NCBI RefSeq assembly: GCF_025336485.1 | Contig: NZ_JAODAB010000029.1 | Span: 1 to 64,000 of the forward strand | DNA from: Pseudomonas citri | GTDB taxonomy: Bacteria; Pseudomonadota; Gammaproteobacteria; Pseudomonadales; Pseudomonadaceae | Direction of reading: 5' to 3' | Length of the DNA stretch: 64,000 bases | Part shown: positions 63,346-64,000 of the stretch, piece by piece | How positions within the stretch are numbered: the first letter of the stretch is position 1 | Layout of the letters: every line of letters starts with the position of its first letter | Notes under the pieces: model-generated | The model's database searches: none | Told to the model about the DNA's origin: nothing | The model's input: the letters and a program-made list of their open reading frames with translations, nothing else | Translations under genes and position numbers: made by a program

Positions 63346-64000
63346 GGCAGGCTCGACCACCACCGTGCAAGTCATCCCCGCGGCGAGCAGCACGCCGTCC
63401 GGTACCTGATCCAAATGAATGCGCACCGGCACCCGCTGGGCCAGGCGGACCCAGTTGAAGGTCGGGTTCACGTCAGCGATCAGCTCGCGGCTTTCGGGGT
63501 TGTCGCGGTCGTAGATGCCTCGGGAAATACTCTCCACATGCCCCACGAGCACCTCGCCGCTCATGAGCTGCAACTGCGCCGAGTCGCCGACGCGCACCTT
63601 GGGCAGCTTGGTCTCTTCGAAGAAGCCATAGACCCAGAACGAATTCATGTCGACCACGGCCATCTTGGCCTCGCCGATGCGCGCGTAGTCGCCCCGGTGC
63701 ACATTGAGATTAGTCACATAGCCATCCACCGCCGCACGCACGTCAGTGCGGGAAAGGTTCAACTCCGCCGCTTCCAGCTGCGCCTGGGCGTGCTGATAGT
63801 CGGCCAGGGCCGAGTCGGCGAGGTTGCTGGCGTCGTCGCGGTTTTCCCGGGAGATCACCAGGCTGTCCAGGTCGGCACGCCTGTGGGCGTTGACCTGGCG
63901 CATTTCCCAGGTGGCCTTGCGGGACGCCACCAGGGCCCGCGCCTGCTTCACCGCAAGGCGATAATGCTCGGGGTCGATGCGCATCAAGAGGTCGCCCTTG
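63319..64000 (-). CDS. HlyD-family efflux adaptor, C-terminal part (partial)
   Basis: Periplasmic membrane-fusion adaptor, cut by the right window edge, 227 residues visible. It has the coiled-coil hairpin (AHRRADLDSLVISRENRDDASNLADSALADYQHAQAQLEAAELNLSRTDVRAAVDGYV in short segments), lipoyl/barrel text VTNLNVHRGDYARIGEAKMAVVD and a beta-barrel end VRIHLDQVPDGVLLAAGMTCTVVV. It resembles AaeA-like adaptors for aromatic acid efflux. The last residues (ACGSRACSR) and the TAG come from a REP palindrome, so the native C-terminus has been replaced or extended. An inner-membrane partner should lie beyond the edge. Confidence 0.88.
   Translation of the reverse strand, partial: KGDLLMRIDPEHYRLAVKQARALVASRKATWEMRQVNAHRRADLDSLVISRENRDDASNLADSALADYQHAQAQLEAAELNLSRTDVRAAVDGYVTNLNVHRGDYARIGEAKMAVVDMNSFWVYGFFEETKLPKVRVGDSAQLQLMSGEVLVGHVESISRGIYDRDNPESRELIADVNPTFNWVRLAQRVPVRIHLDQVPDGVLLAAGMTCTVVVEPACGSRACSR

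Overview
The window reads as core chromosome of a Pseudomonas of the P. fluorescens complex. Evidence: high-GC codon use, Pseudomonas-type gene neighbourhoods (lepA-lepB-rnc-era-recO-pdxJ; rhlB-dauB-dauA-dauR; the twelve-gene alginate operon), and many copies of the short REP-type palindrome of the form TGTGGGAGC..GCTCGCGA between genes. I see no rRNA, tRNA, CRISPR array, prophage or intact insertion sequence. The only clearly accessory module is an MqsR/MqsA toxin-antitoxin pair. I did not find a convincing wholly new system; the unusual signals are mostly regulatory or repeat-driven.

Layout. 1-650: a hexanucleotide tandem repeat, REP copies and an intergenic repeat block. 659-6621: NIF3-like gene and purL (minus), divergent from mltF. 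6737-12967: pdxJ, recO, era, rnc, lepB, lepA, all minus, transcribed lepA to pdxJ. A palindromic MITE-like element lies between lepB and rnc where Pseudomonas normally carries a small DUF4845 gene. 13166-21017: lptFG (minus) divergent from pepA-holC-small ORF-valS. 21154-27258: rlmF, HU protein, yejK, a GST-like protein, a GIY-YIG protein, a SnoaL-like protein and an MFS exporter. 27512-28360: mqsRA with a palindromic operator.

28424-32585: the aapJQMP amino-acid ABC transporter. 33059-39085: esterase, rhlB, the D-to-L-arginine racemisation genes dauBA, their regulator dauR and a divergent amino-acid binding protein. A similar palindromic box precedes dauB and the binding-protein gene. 39286-43475: moaC-moaD-moaE, a PIN-PhoH protein and a degenerate polysaccharide deacetylase. 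43679-44458: yaaA.

44459-61734: an 810-base regulatory region and the complete alginate operon algD-alg8-44-K-E-G-X-L-I-J-F-A. AlgA and AlgD make the GDP-mannuronate precursor. Alg8/Alg44 polymerise under c-di-GMP control. AlgK/AlgE/AlgX/AlgG/AlgL form the periplasmic and outer-membrane export and modification complex. AlgI/J/F/X acetylate the polymer. The leader upstream of algD and several intercistronic gaps hold strong hairpins, and a REP-like palindrome lies inside the 5' coding region of algK. 61906-64000: a small membrane protein, a short-chain dehydrogenase and the C-terminal part of an HlyD-type efflux adaptor that runs off the right edge.
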